This document shows positions 1-8,646 of a DNA stretch of 41,474 bases, piece by piece. A program made the position numbers and the translations under genes. Under the pieces are notes generated by a model. The model ran no database searches. It was given only the letters and a program-made list of their open reading frames with translations, and was not told where the DNA came from. Each line of letters opens with the position of its first letter. Position 1 is the first letter of the stretch. Source of the DNA: Thermoplasmata archaeon (GTDB taxonomy: Archaea; Thermoplasmatota; DTKX01; VGTL01); NCBI GenBank assembly GCA_038851035.1, contig JAWCLH010000010.1:45279-86752 (forward strand), read 5' to 3'.

Positions 1-788
1 AGAAGGCAATTGAGGGTGAGGAGGGGATACATATCCCACACAACCGCATTCACAGGATCCTTAAAGAGAATGGACTGGCAAAAGATGAACCCAGGAAGCA
101 GAGACGCCGGAAGTGGGTCCGGTATGAGAGGAAGCACAGCAACTCTCTCTGGCACCCTGACTGGGTCGAGATTGGGGGTGCGTATGTAATTCTTATAGAG
201 GACGACGCTTCAAGGCTGCTTGTGGGCGCCGGCTCATATAAAAATGCCACCGCTCAGAATAGTCTAAGAGCCCTCAAAAAGGCGGTGGCAGCATATGGTA
301 AGCCCAAACAGCTCATGACCGACCATGGAACACAATTCACATCCTTACCAAGAGAGAGCTGTGCGGAACCGGGATTGAACGAGTTCCAGAAATGGCTCGA
401 GGAGAATGGGATAGCACATGTGAAGGCCAGGGTGAAGCATCCTCAATCCAACGGGAAAGTGAAGAAGGCGGCTGGAACCATGATGAGGCTCATCCGGCAC
501 TTCGGGAGGCTTGAGAGGGCATTAAGCTACTATAACTACAGAAGGCCGCACTGGAGCCTCAGGCTCGAGGAGTGCGAGACGCCGTTCCAGGCGTTCATCA
601 GGAAGATGTGGCCTGTAAAGAGAAGGGCGTTCATCAGGGAGAACATCAAGATGGTTGCCAGATATGCCCCTGCCTATCTTATTGGAAGAGGGATTCACAG
701 TAGAGAGGGGGTCTGGGACATGAACTCAAATCAACGAGAGGAACTTAATTCAGGACTCCACAGTCGCGCCTTCATCGGACAATTCTGA
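1..788 (+). CDS. Integrase-core transposase, 5' end cut by window, probably inactive
   Basis: The frame is open from base 3 to a TGA at 786-788. The visible product has a helix-turn-helix-like start (HNRIHRILKENGL), then WHPDW with the first acidic residue, TDHGTQF with the second, and HPQSNGKVKK where the third should lie. It ends in YNYRRPHWSL, the usual C-terminal block of IS481/IS3-like integrase-core transposases. In that family the third block reads NGKxE; here the Glu is Lys, so the DDE triad appears broken. This is seen in the sequence; loss of activity is inferred. The last 17 bases overlap the 3' end of the opposite-strand OB-fold gene, so the element may have landed against that gene or lost its own end. 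No terminal inverted repeat was recognised. Family assignment is by motif only. Confidence 0.8.
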   Translation, partial: KAIEGEEGIHIPHNRIHRILKENGLAKDEPRKQRRRKWVRYERKHSNSLWHPDWVEIGGAYVILIEDDASRLLVGAGSYKNATAQNSLRALKKAVAAYGKPKQLMTDHGTQFTSLPRESCAEPGLNEFQKWLEENGIAHVKARVKHPQSNGKVKKAAGTMMRLIRHFGRLERALSYYNYRRPHWSLRLEECETPFQAFIRKMWPVKRRAFIRENIKMVARYAPAYLIGRGIHSREGVWDMNSNQREELNSGLHSRAFIGQF

Positions 789-1542
789 CGGTTGTTCCGG
801 ATGTGCATATGAGAGAGGGAAATCGCTTGTCGTGGCTAACGAATGCACCGGAAAGCTCGACCTCCACGCCCGGGGCAAGACCATTCAGACTCTCTGGAGG
901 GAGACCAGAGAACTCAACCTCGCACTCGCCCGTGCCGTCGAAGAGGCGCGCGAGCACTGTGCGGGCCCTCCCCCCGCCAGTGGAAGAAAAAAACGTGAGA
1001 ACGCCCTGGACCGTGACCCTGTCCCCGGGATTGGTCAGATTGCGGAGCCCGCCGATTGTTGCGGGTGAGGGGGGTCGGGCGGCGGGCGTCTGCTCCACAA
1101 CAATGAAGCCTTTCCTCCCGACATGGATTTCGGGGCCAAATGCCGTTTCCTTGAAAACTCCGGAAAGGACACGCAGGGTGACCCCGGGCGCTATTCCGAG
1201 CCGCTCGACAATTTCAGTCTCATCGCCCCAGAGGGTCAGCTGGAGCGAGGCGGTTTCGTCAGATACGGAGAGCTTCCGGACACGGCCCGTACCGGATGAA
1301 CTTCGATACTCCCTTATCGGGCCGATACCATCTACGGTGCAACGGATAAAAACTGGAGTCCCGGGGCGGAGGTCTCTGAGGGGGGTGAAGGGCTGGCGGT
1401 TCAAACTCTCCTCATCTGCGATGAGACTGAGTAGGGCGGGCTCGTCTAAGAGGCCCTCAGTCTCCCTCCGCAGGAGTTCAAGCCTCGACTCGAGCTCCGC
1501 CCTTCCCAAGCGCTGCTCGAGAGCCTCTCTTAGCTTCTCCAT
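772..1542 (-). CDS. OB-fold single-stranded nucleic-acid-binding protein, RPA-like
   Basis: 256 aa, with an ATG at 1542 and a TGA at 772. After a helical start rich in Glu and Arg (residues 1-40), a first OB fold runs over about residues 55-150, with the pattern VRKLSVSDETASLQLTLWGDE typical of archaeal replication protein A subunits. A second, OB-like half occupies about 160-256 (GDRVTVQGVLTFF, CEVEFSG). No zinc-finger cysteines are present, unlike the large archaeal RPA subunit. The protein probably binds single-stranded DNA in replication or repair. It stands alone, facing the transposase remnant downstream, with the AT-rich xerA intergenic region upstream. It could instead belong to another OB-fold family such as RPA-associated proteins. 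Confidence 0.7.
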   Translation of the reverse strand: MEKLREALEQRLGRAELESRLELLRRETEGLLDEPALLSLIADEESLNRQPFTPLRDLRPGTPVFIRCTVDGIGPIREYRSSSGTGRVRKLSVSDETASLQLTLWGDETEIVERLGIAPGVTLRVLSGVFKETAFGPEIHVGRKGFIVVEQTPAARPPSPATIGGLRNLTNPGDRVTVQGVLTFFSSTGGGRARTVLARLFDGTGECEVEFSGLPPESLNGLAPGVEVELSGAFVSHDKRFPSLICTSGTTVRIVR

Positions 1543-1723
1543 CCGACCTCCAGCGAGCGACCAAGAACATCACTTTCGAATATCATTTTTTCGGATGGTG
1601 GGAAAAATAAAATGCAATTAACTAATTAAATTGATATAATATATTAATTAATATATTATTCATTTGATTATTCTTTGTTTATATAAATCATTTTAAATAA
1701 TATCATTATATATATTATTGCAT

Positions 1724-2626
1724 TTAATATTTTGGTTTTGCTTTTTTATACGCCTCTCTCAAAGCTCTGTCGTCAATGTGTGTATAGATTTGGGTTGTGG
1801 CAACGGAGGCGTGACCCAGTAGCTGCTGTATTATTCTTATGTCCGCTCCGCGCTTTAACAGAGCCGTTGCAAAGGTGTGACGAAGGACGTGAGGCGTGAC
1901 AGTCTTTTTTATTCCTGCAAGCATGGCATACTTTTTCACCAGCTTTTCGACCCTTCTCTCGGTGATTCTCTTCCCTCGCGCGGAAATGAAGAGAGGGCCT
2001 GTGGAGACTGCTCTAGTGTCTAGGTAGTCTTTTAAAGCTTGGATGGTTTTTTCGTCGATGAGCGCTATCCTCCCCTTATCCCCCTTGCCGGATCTGACGT
2101 TTATCACGCCTTCAGAGAAGTCGATGTCCTCCACATCGAGGGCGCACAGCTCTCCCACCCGGAGGCCCGAGTAGCCGAGAGTCAGAAGTATTGCCGTATC
2201 CCTTTTATCCCCATGGGCTGCGGCAAGAAGGCACGACATCTCATCTTCCGTGAGGTATTTGGGTATTGGGAGCCCCCGCCTAGGGGGTTTTATCTTATCC
2301 CCAATATTCTTGCCTAGAAACTTAAAAAATGTCCGGAGTGCAATCGTGGCAACATAGAGGCTATTTTTAGAATATCTTCTGTCTACCGAGAGATATCTCC
2401 TATAGCTCTCGAGTTGCTCGAGGTCAAGTTCTTCAGCTGTCTTCTTGGACCACTCGAGGAAATTTTTGACATGGAATAGATACTGCCTAATGGTATAGCG
2501 AGATTTTTTCTCAGTGAGTAGATGATCCCTGAAGGCTTCAAGAATTCCCTGTCCAGGGCCAGCACAGCCGTCTCCGCTCTCGGAAGGATATGAAGGCGCC
2601 TGAGGTTCCTGAGGATAGGGGGCCAT
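1724..2626 (-). CDS. xerA: Tyrosine recombinase XerA
   Basis: 300 aa. The N-terminal SAM-like, DNA-binding half covers about residues 28-105, and the catalytic half about 120-300. The expected catalytic set is visible: Arg156 (SGLRVGEL), Lys181 (SGKGDKG), His246 and Arg249 (HVLRH), His272 (LLGHAS) and the nucleophile Tyr281 (TQIYTH). Length and motifs match archaeal XerA, which resolves chromosome dimers at dif. The first 25 residues, rich in Pro and Ser, are not typical, so the true start may be internal. A TATA-like stretch lies at 2677-2692, and an inverted repeat with dif geometry sits between it and the start codon. It could also be the integrase of a lost element, but nothing else here looks like phage or plasmid. 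Confidence 0.88.
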   Translation of the reverse strand: MAPYPQEPQAPSYPSESGDGCAGPGQGILEAFRDHLLTEKKSRYTIRQYLFHVKNFLEWSKKTAEELDLEQLESYRRYLSVDRRYSKNSLYVATIALRTFFKFLGKNIGDKIKPPRRGLPIPKYLTEDEMSCLLAAAHGDKRDTAILLTLGYSGLRVGELCALDVEDIDFSEGVINVRSGKGDKGRIALIDEKTIQALKDYLDTRAVSTGPLFISARGKRITERRVEKLVKKYAMLAGIKKTVTPHVLRHTFATALLKRGADIRIIQQLLGHASVATTQIYTHIDDRALREAYKKAKPKY

Positions 2627-2638
2627 AAGAAGACCCGA

Positions 2639-2666
2639 TGGGCGTATAATCCCAGTTATACGCCCT
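2639..2666. promoter_or_regulatory. Candidate dif site (10-6-10 perfect inverted repeat) upstream of xerA
   Basis: Bases 2640-2649 (GGGCGTATAA) and 2656-2665 (TTATACGCCC) are perfect reverse complements around the six-base centre TCCCAG. Bacterial and archaeal dif sites have 11-bp arms around a 6-bp centre, with inner arms ending in ATAA and TTAT; this site matches that geometry and those inner bases. It lies 13 bases from the xerA start, roughly where transcription would begin. An operator through which XerA or a repressor controls xerA is the main alternative. Confidence 0.55.
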
Positions 2667-2676
2667 TATTGTTTCT

Positions 2677-2692
2677 ATTATATATATATTTA
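2677..2692 (-). promoter_or_regulatory. TATA-like promoter element of xerA
   Basis: On the minus strand this reads TAAATATATATATAAT, about 50-65 bases upstream of the xerA ATG. Start-site spacing of about 25 bases would place transcription initiation inside the inverted repeat at 2640-2665. The surroundings are AT-rich, so the exact box is uncertain. Confidence 0.4.
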
Positions 2693-3464
2693 TCCATTAT
2701 CTTGATGGTTTTAAGGCCTTAATTATGCTAAAAGTACATGATAGAGCCATTTATTCCCATCTCTGCGGCTCATAAGTGTATTTTGAAAAAATTATTAAGA
2801 CTAGCTTTATTTTTTTTAGTCTATAAATTTATAGCATTAAGTAAATTAAGGATATCTTAATAATTGATGGATGATGGGTTATTCACCCACTCCTTTTCCT
2901 TGAATTTTGCGAATCAATGTTGGGTGGTTTATATATTAAATAAATTGCGTTGAGCTTTTCCATTGCTACCTCCCCCTCACGTTTGGATCAAGTCTCCCTG
3001 GTTATCGTTCATTCGGGGCATTTCCCAATGATAAATTATGTATATTTCCTCCCGAACTCTATTACTCTAATTTTTACTTGACATTTGTGCATTCTCTTCA
3101 GTTTCCATTATATATACTACTTTAAGTCGATTATTTTAACGGATGTATATACGTTAGTAAAAGCATTATGTTTTCTTGCTTTAAACGCGATTTGAATACA
3201 TTAATTTACTTTTGGCTTTCTCCCTTTTCATTAATTTTTTGTCTTAAGGAGAATGGTTTTAAGGCCCAGTTACAAAGAGCCAGGTTATTAGAAGAACGCA
3301 ATAAAAAATAAAAATATAGAGTAAAAAATAAAAATCAAATAAATAATTTAATATTGTATAAGGCATATTATATAATAAAGTGGTATATAATATTATGATT
3401 AATAATATCATGATTAATTATTTTATAATTTTTTTAATTTTAATAAATATAAATTAAAATTTTT

Positions 3465-5066
3465 TCACTTCTTTCTTTTTACAAATGAACATGGCTCTAC
3501 TACTGTGCGTCCTGGATTCCTTTCCAACCACACTTTTACTGGGACCGAGAATTTTGATTCGATTTCCGTGCGATATATGGGGCCGGAGTTGTAGGCACAG
3601 AAAGGTATGATTCTTCCATCGGGAACAACGTAGTGGATGCAACACCTCCTAACCCGCTCGATGTCATAGTTGTAGGCGTCTTGGAAATGCATTCCCCCGA
3701 TCATCAGAGCATTCCATGTGAATTTTGACAATGCTTTCTTATCGCCCGACGCGAACAGCGGCTTTAATAGCTTGATAATATCGAGGCCTTCGGGCACCTT
3801 CTCTTTAATCACATACTTTTTCTCGAGATTCTGGTAGAATTTTATGGCCTCTTTCGTTCGGGTGATGAAGGATGCCTTTTTGGTCTCCAACTCAGATGCA
3901 AGCTTTGCGACGTCCGCCAGGAGCTCCTTCACTCTGACGAACCTTGTTATCGGAACAATATTGGTCTTGTCTTTTTTCTCTACGAAAACAAATGTGCCGA
4001 TTCCGCAGTGGGGGTGGGCACTGAAAGTGATCCGGGGCTTGTTTTTGATGAGCGATATCAGCTCCGATAGGTAGGACATCGCGGGGACCGTGTAGAAGTC
4101 TTCTGGCTCGATAATCCCAAGCTGCTCTTTGAGCGCTATCGCGAGGTCTGGGAGGGTGAATCTCTGCTTCTCAAGTTCTTTCTTTGAGATTCTTCCACTG
4201 AATGCTACGGGCTGGAAGTTGACCGCGTGAACGATATCTATGTTGTCGATTGCATATCTGACTATGTTCCCGATGTCGTGATCATTCACTCCCTTTATCA
4301 CTGTGGGGACGAGGCATACTGTCATTTTCCGGCCCTTAGTCGCCCTAATGTTCTCCACGGCCTTCTTCTTGATTTCCAACATCTCGCACCCGCGAGTCTT
4401 CCGGTAAATGTCGTCGCTCATGCCATCGAACTGGAGATATACTGTGTGCAGGCCCGCATCCCGGCAGGCTTGCGTGAACTCCATGCTCTCGGCCATCTTT
4501 ATTCCGTTGGTCGCGACCTGTATTTGCGCGAAGCCCAGCTCCGCAGCGTCTCTCACGATTTTGAGAAAGTCAGGATGTATCGTCGGCTCCCCGCCGGCGA
4601 ACTGTATGGCCGAGCACGGCAAGGGCCTCTGTGCTCTAAGAATCTGCATCATCTTGTGGACCTCGTCGAAAGAGGGCTCGAAAACGTACCCGCTCGCGTT
4701 TGCGTTTGCGAAGCAGACGGGGCAGGTCAGGTTGCACCTGTTGGTTAGGTCGAGATTCGCAAGGACTGTGTGGGTTAGGTGAATTTTGCAGAGGCCGCAG
4801 TCCTCAGGGCAGACCGGATTCTCTTTGGTTATGAAGGGATTCTCGACACCGATACCGTCCACAGCGTATTGCTCGGCCTGCAGGTACATCCGTGCGTCTG
4901 ACCAGACGACGTCCGAGAAGGGGCCGTGCTCCGGGCAGTTCTTCTCCATCACAGCTTTTCCGCCCCTCTCGATTATCCTGGCTGGGATAACCTTCCCGCA
5001 CTCGGGGCATATCGAGCTTGTATCCTTGGGCAGGCCCCTCGTGAGCGTTGTGGGCCTAATCATCAT
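3465..5066 (-). CDS. tes: Radical SAM protein, tetraether lipid synthase (Tes) family
   Basis: 533 aa, start ATG at 5066. Three cysteine groups stand in the N-terminal part: a rubredoxin-like CPEC...CPEH (Cys20, 23, 44), an auxiliary-cluster set (Cys86, 90, 93), and the radical SAM CNLTCPVC (Cys111, 115, 118). The C-terminal RRCCIHYVVPDGRIIPFCAYN block (Cys475, 476, 490) completes the pattern of the MJ0619 family. Characterised members (Tes) join two archaeol lipids through their phytanyl ends to make membrane-spanning GDGT lipids. Length fits the family. Function is inferred from cysteine layout and overall similarity; related radical SAM enzymes in archaea could act on other substrates. The gene is monocistronic, preceded by the 3' end of the PKD gene and followed by the AT-rich non-coding tract. 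Confidence 0.75.
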   Translation of the reverse strand: MMIRPTTLTRGLPKDTSSICPECGKVIPARIIERGGKAVMEKNCPEHGPFSDVVWSDARMYLQAEQYAVDGIGVENPFITKENPVCPEDCGLCKIHLTHTVLANLDLTNRCNLTCPVCFANANASGYVFEPSFDEVHKMMQILRAQRPLPCSAIQFAGGEPTIHPDFLKIVRDAAELGFAQIQVATNGIKMAESMEFTQACRDAGLHTVYLQFDGMSDDIYRKTRGCEMLEIKKKAVENIRATKGRKMTVCLVPTVIKGVNDHDIGNIVRYAIDNIDIVHAVNFQPVAFSGRISKKELEKQRFTLPDLAIALKEQLGIIEPEDFYTVPAMSYLSELISLIKNKPRITFSAHPHCGIGTFVFVEKKDKTNIVPITRFVRVKELLADVAKLASELETKKASFITRTKEAIKFYQNLEKKYVIKEKVPEGLDIIKLLKPLFASGDKKALSKFTWNALMIGGMHFQDAYNYDIERVRRCCIHYVVPDGRIIPFCAYNSGPIYRTEIESKFSVPVKVWLERNPGRTVVEPCSFVKRKK

Positions 5067-5111
5067 TTGAAGTTCACCGGAGGGGAATTGGGTGGTCTTT
5101 ACTTAACGGTT

Positions 5112-5132
5112 TTGTAGCGCGAGCTACTACAA
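5112..5132 (-). terminator. Hairpin at the 3' end of the PKD gene
   Basis: TTGTAGC and GCTAC(T)ACAA pair around a GCGA loop, with one bulged base. The hairpin includes the TAG stop codon of the upstream gene (5127-5129) and precedes the tes gene by about 45 bases. It could help end the PKD transcript; no long T tract follows on the minus strand, so this is tentative. Confidence 0.35.
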
Positions 5133-8100
5133 TTCTGACCGCACTCCGGGTCCTTTCCTTCTTCGGGCTCCTAGCCAGAGGGCGAGCGGAGCACCAATAG
5201 CGGCTAGTGTAACTGTCTCAAACCCAGGAATAAAACCTTTCGGCGCGCCGCCGGGCTTCGCGGGCGGGGGTCTTTTTATAATCGTCACATTCATGCTCGC
5301 CACGGAGCTGCTGCCCGAGTCGTCTGTCACATTGAGCGTCACCACGTAAGTGCCCGGGATTAGGAATGCGTAGTTTACGATGGAACCAAAGGCTTGGTTC
5401 CCGTCTCCGAAGAACCAGGTGTAGTTCACAATTCTCCCGTCGGCGTCCGAGGAGCGGGAGCCGTCGAAGAGGAGGGTGTCGAGTACGTAGCCCGTGGCAT
5501 TGTTGCTGACGAGAGTGGCGATCGGGGGTCGGTTGTTGACAGTAACATTGAGCGTCGCTGATGAAACGGCCCCGTTGTCGTCAGTTACGCTCAGCCGGAC
5601 CGTGTATACGCCCGGGTGGTAGAAGATGTGGGAGACTATGGCTCCTGAGGACTGTGTCCCGTCGCCAAAGTCCCATGTGTACAGGATAATCTCGCCGTCG
5701 GCGTCGTAGGAGGCTGCCCCGCTCAGCCAGACGGGCACGAGCGTCTCCGTGGTCACGTCCTCGTCCGTCCTGGCCGTCGGCGGTATGTTCAGGACATAGA
5801 TCGTCTCGGTGGCGCTACCCGTGGCACCCCGGTTGTCCCTGACGGTCAGCAGAACGACGTATATCCCCGGCCGCGCGTACCTGTGAAAGACCTCAAGACC
5901 GCTCCCTAGCTCCCCGTCGCCAAAGCTCCAGGTATAGCCGTCCTCCGGGATTGTCCCGTCCACGTCCGAGGAGCCCGCGGCGCTAAGCCTGACGAGCTGG
6001 TTGGTGAACACGGTGGTCGGGGCGGCTGTGAGGACCGCCCGAGGCCGAATGTTGGGCGGTATTTCTGGAGTAATCGTCAGGTTGATGGTGGCTCTCGAGA
6101 ATGCCCCCTGGTCATCCGTGACGGTCAGCGTCACAATGAATAGCTTCGCGCTCTTTTCCTTGTGTGAGTAGACATGCGTCACCAGTGGGGAGAAGGATCC
6201 CGTGCCATCCCCGAAGTCCCATGTGTAGTTGACTATAGTGCCGTCGGGGTCGTAGGAGGAAGTACCGTCGAGCGTGATGGGTTTCCCGCTCTCCTGAACG
6301 CTCGCGGAGGGGTAGATGACCGCTACTGGAGGCTTATTCTCCCCCCGCCTCACCGTCACCTCTTTCGAGACCGAGGCTTTAGCCCCGAGGTCGTCCACCA
6401 CCGTCAGTGTTACGGTGTAACTCCCTGGGGCGGAATAGCGGTGGTTCGTCCTCGCGAGGGAGAGATAGGAGGAGGTCCCGTCCCCCCAGACCCACTCGTA
6501 CCTCCGGATGAACCCGGGGGCCGGGTCGTAGGACGCGGATGCGTCGAACTCGATGTGGTCCGATGTCGTGGGCTCGGTGGGCTGGTACGTGAACTCGGCC
6601 ACTGGCGGCGGGTTGTACTTGATCACTGTTACATTACGGAAGAAACTGTTCGTGCCACCATCGTCGTCTATCACGAGGAGGCTGACGCGGAATGTGTTGT
6701 TGGCTGTGTAGACGTGCTCCACCACCTCGCCCTCCCCGAATGAGCCGTCCCCGAAGTTCCAGCTGTAGGTTGTTATCGAACCATCCCTATCGTAGGAGCC
6801 GCTGGCGTTGAAGACCACCGTTTCGCCTTCGGAGGGGGTGGGTGGGGAGAAGCTGAAGAGGGCCACCGGGGGTGTATTCCTGACGGTGACGTTGAAGGTG
6901 TGGGACGCGGTGGCGCCGTCGTCGTCCCGGACCGTGAGGGTCACGGAGTAGGTTCCCCTCTTTGTCCACGAGATGATGACCTCCGGGCCGAAGAGCAGCT
7001 GGCCCCCGCCGAGCTCCCAGGTGAAGTTGACGAGATAGCCGTCCATGTCGTGGCACTGGCTCGCGTTCAGGCTCACGTTCTGCAGGGTGTCCACGATGAT
7101 ATCGGGGAAGAATGCGTAGGGGGGGCGGTTGAGGACGGTTACGGTGAAGCTGTCGCGGGCGGTGGCCCCGTCGTTGTCCGTCACTATCAGGACGACCCTG
7201 TAGACGCCGTTGTTGGTGTAGAAGTGGTGGGTGAAAGCGCTGCTCGAGAAGCCCCCATCGCCGAAGTCCCAGGAATAATTCACGATGAGGCCATCGGGGT
7301 CGAAGGACCGGGTGGCGTCGAAGGTTATGTTCTCGTACGTGAGCACGATTGTATCCAGTCCAGCGACGGCGGTGGGGGGTATGTTGCCGACGCGAACAGT
7401 GGTCTTTGCCGAGCCGATTGCCCCGTCGTCGTCAACGACCACGAGGGTTACCTCGTAGGAGCCGTTGGCTACGTCGAACCTGTGCGTGGTTTTCACGCCG
7501 TATTCCTTCCCCCCTCCGGGGAATATCCATGTGTAGTTGGAGATATAGCCATCCAGATCATATGATTTGTAGCCGTCGAAGGTGATGCTCTCGGAGGTGT
7601 TTATATGATTGGTGGAGACATTTATCTTCGCCACGGGCTCCCTGTTGAAGACGGTTATGTAGATTGTGGTTGAGTTGGTCGCGCCGTCGTCGTCGGTCAC
7701 GGTCAGCTGGACGGGGTAGATGCCATCCTGCTTGTAGACCGTGGTGACCTTCTTGCCGTTCAGCGTGGTCCCGTTGTGAAGAGTCCACTTGGCGGCGGTG
7801 ATGTATCCGTCGAGGTCGGTGGAGTTTGCTGAGTCGAGAGTGACGATGTCGAGGGTCTGGACAAGCTGGTCGTAGGCGACCGCAATGGGCGCTCTATTGT
7901 AGATGGTAATCTGAATTTCGTCTGTGTCTGTTCCGCCGGCGTCGTCCGTGACGAGGAGCGTCACATTATATACCCCGTCATTACTCCAAAAGTGGCTGGC
8001 CTCCCAGCCCCTCGAGTCGTTCCCGTCGTCGAAGCTCCAGAAGCAGGCTGTGATATTGCCATCGGGGTCGCTGGAGTTGTAGGCGAGGAAGGTGATGTCC

Positions 8101-8609
8101 TGGAAGGTGAGGGCGCTGGCGCTTACATTCTGCGGCAGGGTGATTCTGGCCGTGGGGGCAAGGTTGATGAATACCTGCGCCCGGGCGGAGTTGTTGGTCT
8201 CGTTCTCCTCCGATATCGAGTTAGTTGGGTCGACGACCACGTATATCCAGTGGTATCCATTAGAGACGCCGACGGTGCTCCAGTTCACCCTCGCAACGCC
8301 GGAACCGTTGGAGGGGACGTTGTCAATTATCTGGTCAGAGCCTATGGTCGTGCCACCGCCCGAGGGGTCCCCGTCGTAGAACCTAACCCTAACGGATGTG
8401 GCATTGGCCCCGCCCATGTTCCAGACCGTAGCGTTTATCTGGATCGTCTCGTTGAGCAGGGGCTTGTTCTTCGAGAATGCTATGTCTTCCTCGCTCAGGG
8501 TCAGGTCCGGGGCTGCCCTTTCACCACGCGCCGCGGGCGTTATGAATGGAAAAAGAAGCTGCCCCGCAAGAGCCATGCACAAAATCGCCGCAACGCTTCT
8601 TTCATACAT
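5127..8609 (-). CDS. Secreted CARDB + 11x PKD repeat protein with PGF-CTERM-like anchor
   Basis: 1160 aa. A signal peptide (residues 1-30, hydrophobic core ILCMALAGQLLFPF) is followed by one CARDB domain (about 33-150, ending SEENETNNSARAQV). Eleven consecutive PKD domains follow; their YxWDFGDG and VTLTVTDDDGA blocks recur roughly every 85-90 residues, and repeats 2, 3 and 5 have degenerate FGDG blocks. The C-terminus has IPGFETVTLAAIGAPLALWL then ARRRK, matching the layout of the PGF-CTERM signal that archaeosortase A cleaves. Many N-x-S/T sites suggest N-glycosylation. PKD domains are extracellular beta-sandwich modules used in adhesion, S-layer or carbohydrate contact; no enzyme domain is present, so this is probably a long surface stalk or adhesin. 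The gene ends in TAG with a second TAG directly after it. Confidence 0.88.
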   Translation of the reverse strand: MYERSVAAILCMALAGQLLFPFITPAARGERAAPDLTLSEEDIAFSKNKPLLNETIQINATVWNMGGANATSVRVRFYDGDPSGGGTTIGSDQIIDNVPSNGSGVARVNWSTVGVSNGYHWIYVVVDPTNSISEENETNNSARAQVFINLAPTARITLPQNVSASALTFQDITFLAYNSSDPDGNITACFWSFDDGNDSRGWEASHFWSNDGVYNVTLLVTDDAGGTDTDEIQITIYNRAPIAVAYDQLVQTLDIVTLDSANSTDLDGYITAAKWTLHNGTTLNGKKVTTVYKQDGIYPVQLTVTDDDGATNSTTIYITVFNREPVAKINVSTNHINTSESITFDGYKSYDLDGYISNYTWIFPGGGKEYGVKTTHRFDVANGSYEVTLVVVDDDGAIGSAKTTVRVGNIPPTAVAGLDTIVLTYENITFDATRSFDPDGLIVNYSWDFGDGGFSSSAFTHHFYTNNGVYRVVLIVTDNDGATARDSFTVTVLNRPPYAFFPDIIVDTLQNVSLNASQCHDMDGYLVNFTWELGGGQLLFGPEVIISWTKRGTYSVTLTVRDDDGATASHTFNVTVRNTPPVALFSFSPPTPSEGETVVFNASGSYDRDGSITTYSWNFGDGSFGEGEVVEHVYTANNTFRVSLLVIDDDGGTNSFFRNVTVIKYNPPPVAEFTYQPTEPTTSDHIEFDASASYDPAPGFIRRYEWVWGDGTSSYLSLARTNHRYSAPGSYTVTLTVVDDLGAKASVSKEVTVRRGENKPPVAVIYPSASVQESGKPITLDGTSSYDPDGTIVNYTWDFGDGTGSFSPLVTHVYSHKEKSAKLFIVTLTVTDDQGAFSRATINLTITPEIPPNIRPRAVLTAAPTTVFTNQLVRLSAAGSSDVDGTIPEDGYTWSFGDGELGSGLEVFHRYARPGIYVVLLTVRDNRGATGSATETIYVLNIPPTARTDEDVTTETLVPVWLSGAASYDADGEIILYTWDFGDGTQSSGAIVSHIFYHPGVYTVRLSVTDDNGAVSSATLNVTVNNRPPIATLVSNNATGYVLDTLLFDGSRSSDADGRIVNYTWFFGDGNQAFGSIVNYAFLIPGTYVVTLNVTDDSGSSSVASMNVTIIKRPPPAKPGGAPKGFIPGFETVTLAAIGAPLALWLGARRRKGPGVRSEL

Positions 8610-8636
8610 GCAGTCTCCACTCCGGTGCGTCCCGGC

Positions 8637-8646
8637 TTTATATACA
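8637..8646 (-). promoter_or_regulatory. TATA box of the 11x PKD gene
   Basis: On the minus strand this reads GTATATAAAG, 28-37 bases upstream of the ATG at 8609. That spacing implies a leaderless or very short-leader transcript, common in archaea. Confidence 0.55.

Larger units (their letters stand above)
2627..3464. other. AT-rich non-coding region, 0.8 kb
   Basis: No open frame here looks like a protein. The stretch is clearly richer in A and T than most of the window, especially 3300-3464. Apart from the dif-like repeat and the xerA promoter, it holds a 14-base direct repeat (ATGGTTTTAAGGCC) at 2705-2718 and 3253-3266; the first copy overlaps a perfect 12-bp palindrome, TTAAGGCCTTAA, at 2711-2722. 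No tRNA, CRISPR repeat or conserved RNA fold was recognised. It could be a terminus-proximal region, decayed foreign DNA, or an origin-like AT-rich tract; there is no orc1/cdc6 gene in the window to support an origin. Confidence 0.6.

Noticed and set aside
803-1621. Long rightward open frame opposite the OB-fold gene
   Set aside because: Its product is Arg/Ser/Pro-rich without family features, while the opposite strand has a clear OB fold. It is a shadow frame of GC-rich coding sequence; similar shadows oppose pus10, the cytochrome genes and the PKD genes.
1724-2626. Integrated virus or plasmid marked by the tyrosine recombinase
   Set aside because: No other viral or plasmid genes and no tRNA attachment site are visible; the sequence fits chromosomal XerA.
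2627-3464. Replication origin
   Set aside because: The tract is AT-rich, but there is no orc1/cdc6 gene nearby and no repeated origin-recognition motif that I can identify.
5127-8609. CRISPR or tandem DNA repeat array
   Set aside because: The regular spacing comes from PKD protein repeats of about 260 bases that have diverged in DNA sequence; there are no short identical repeats with unique spacers.
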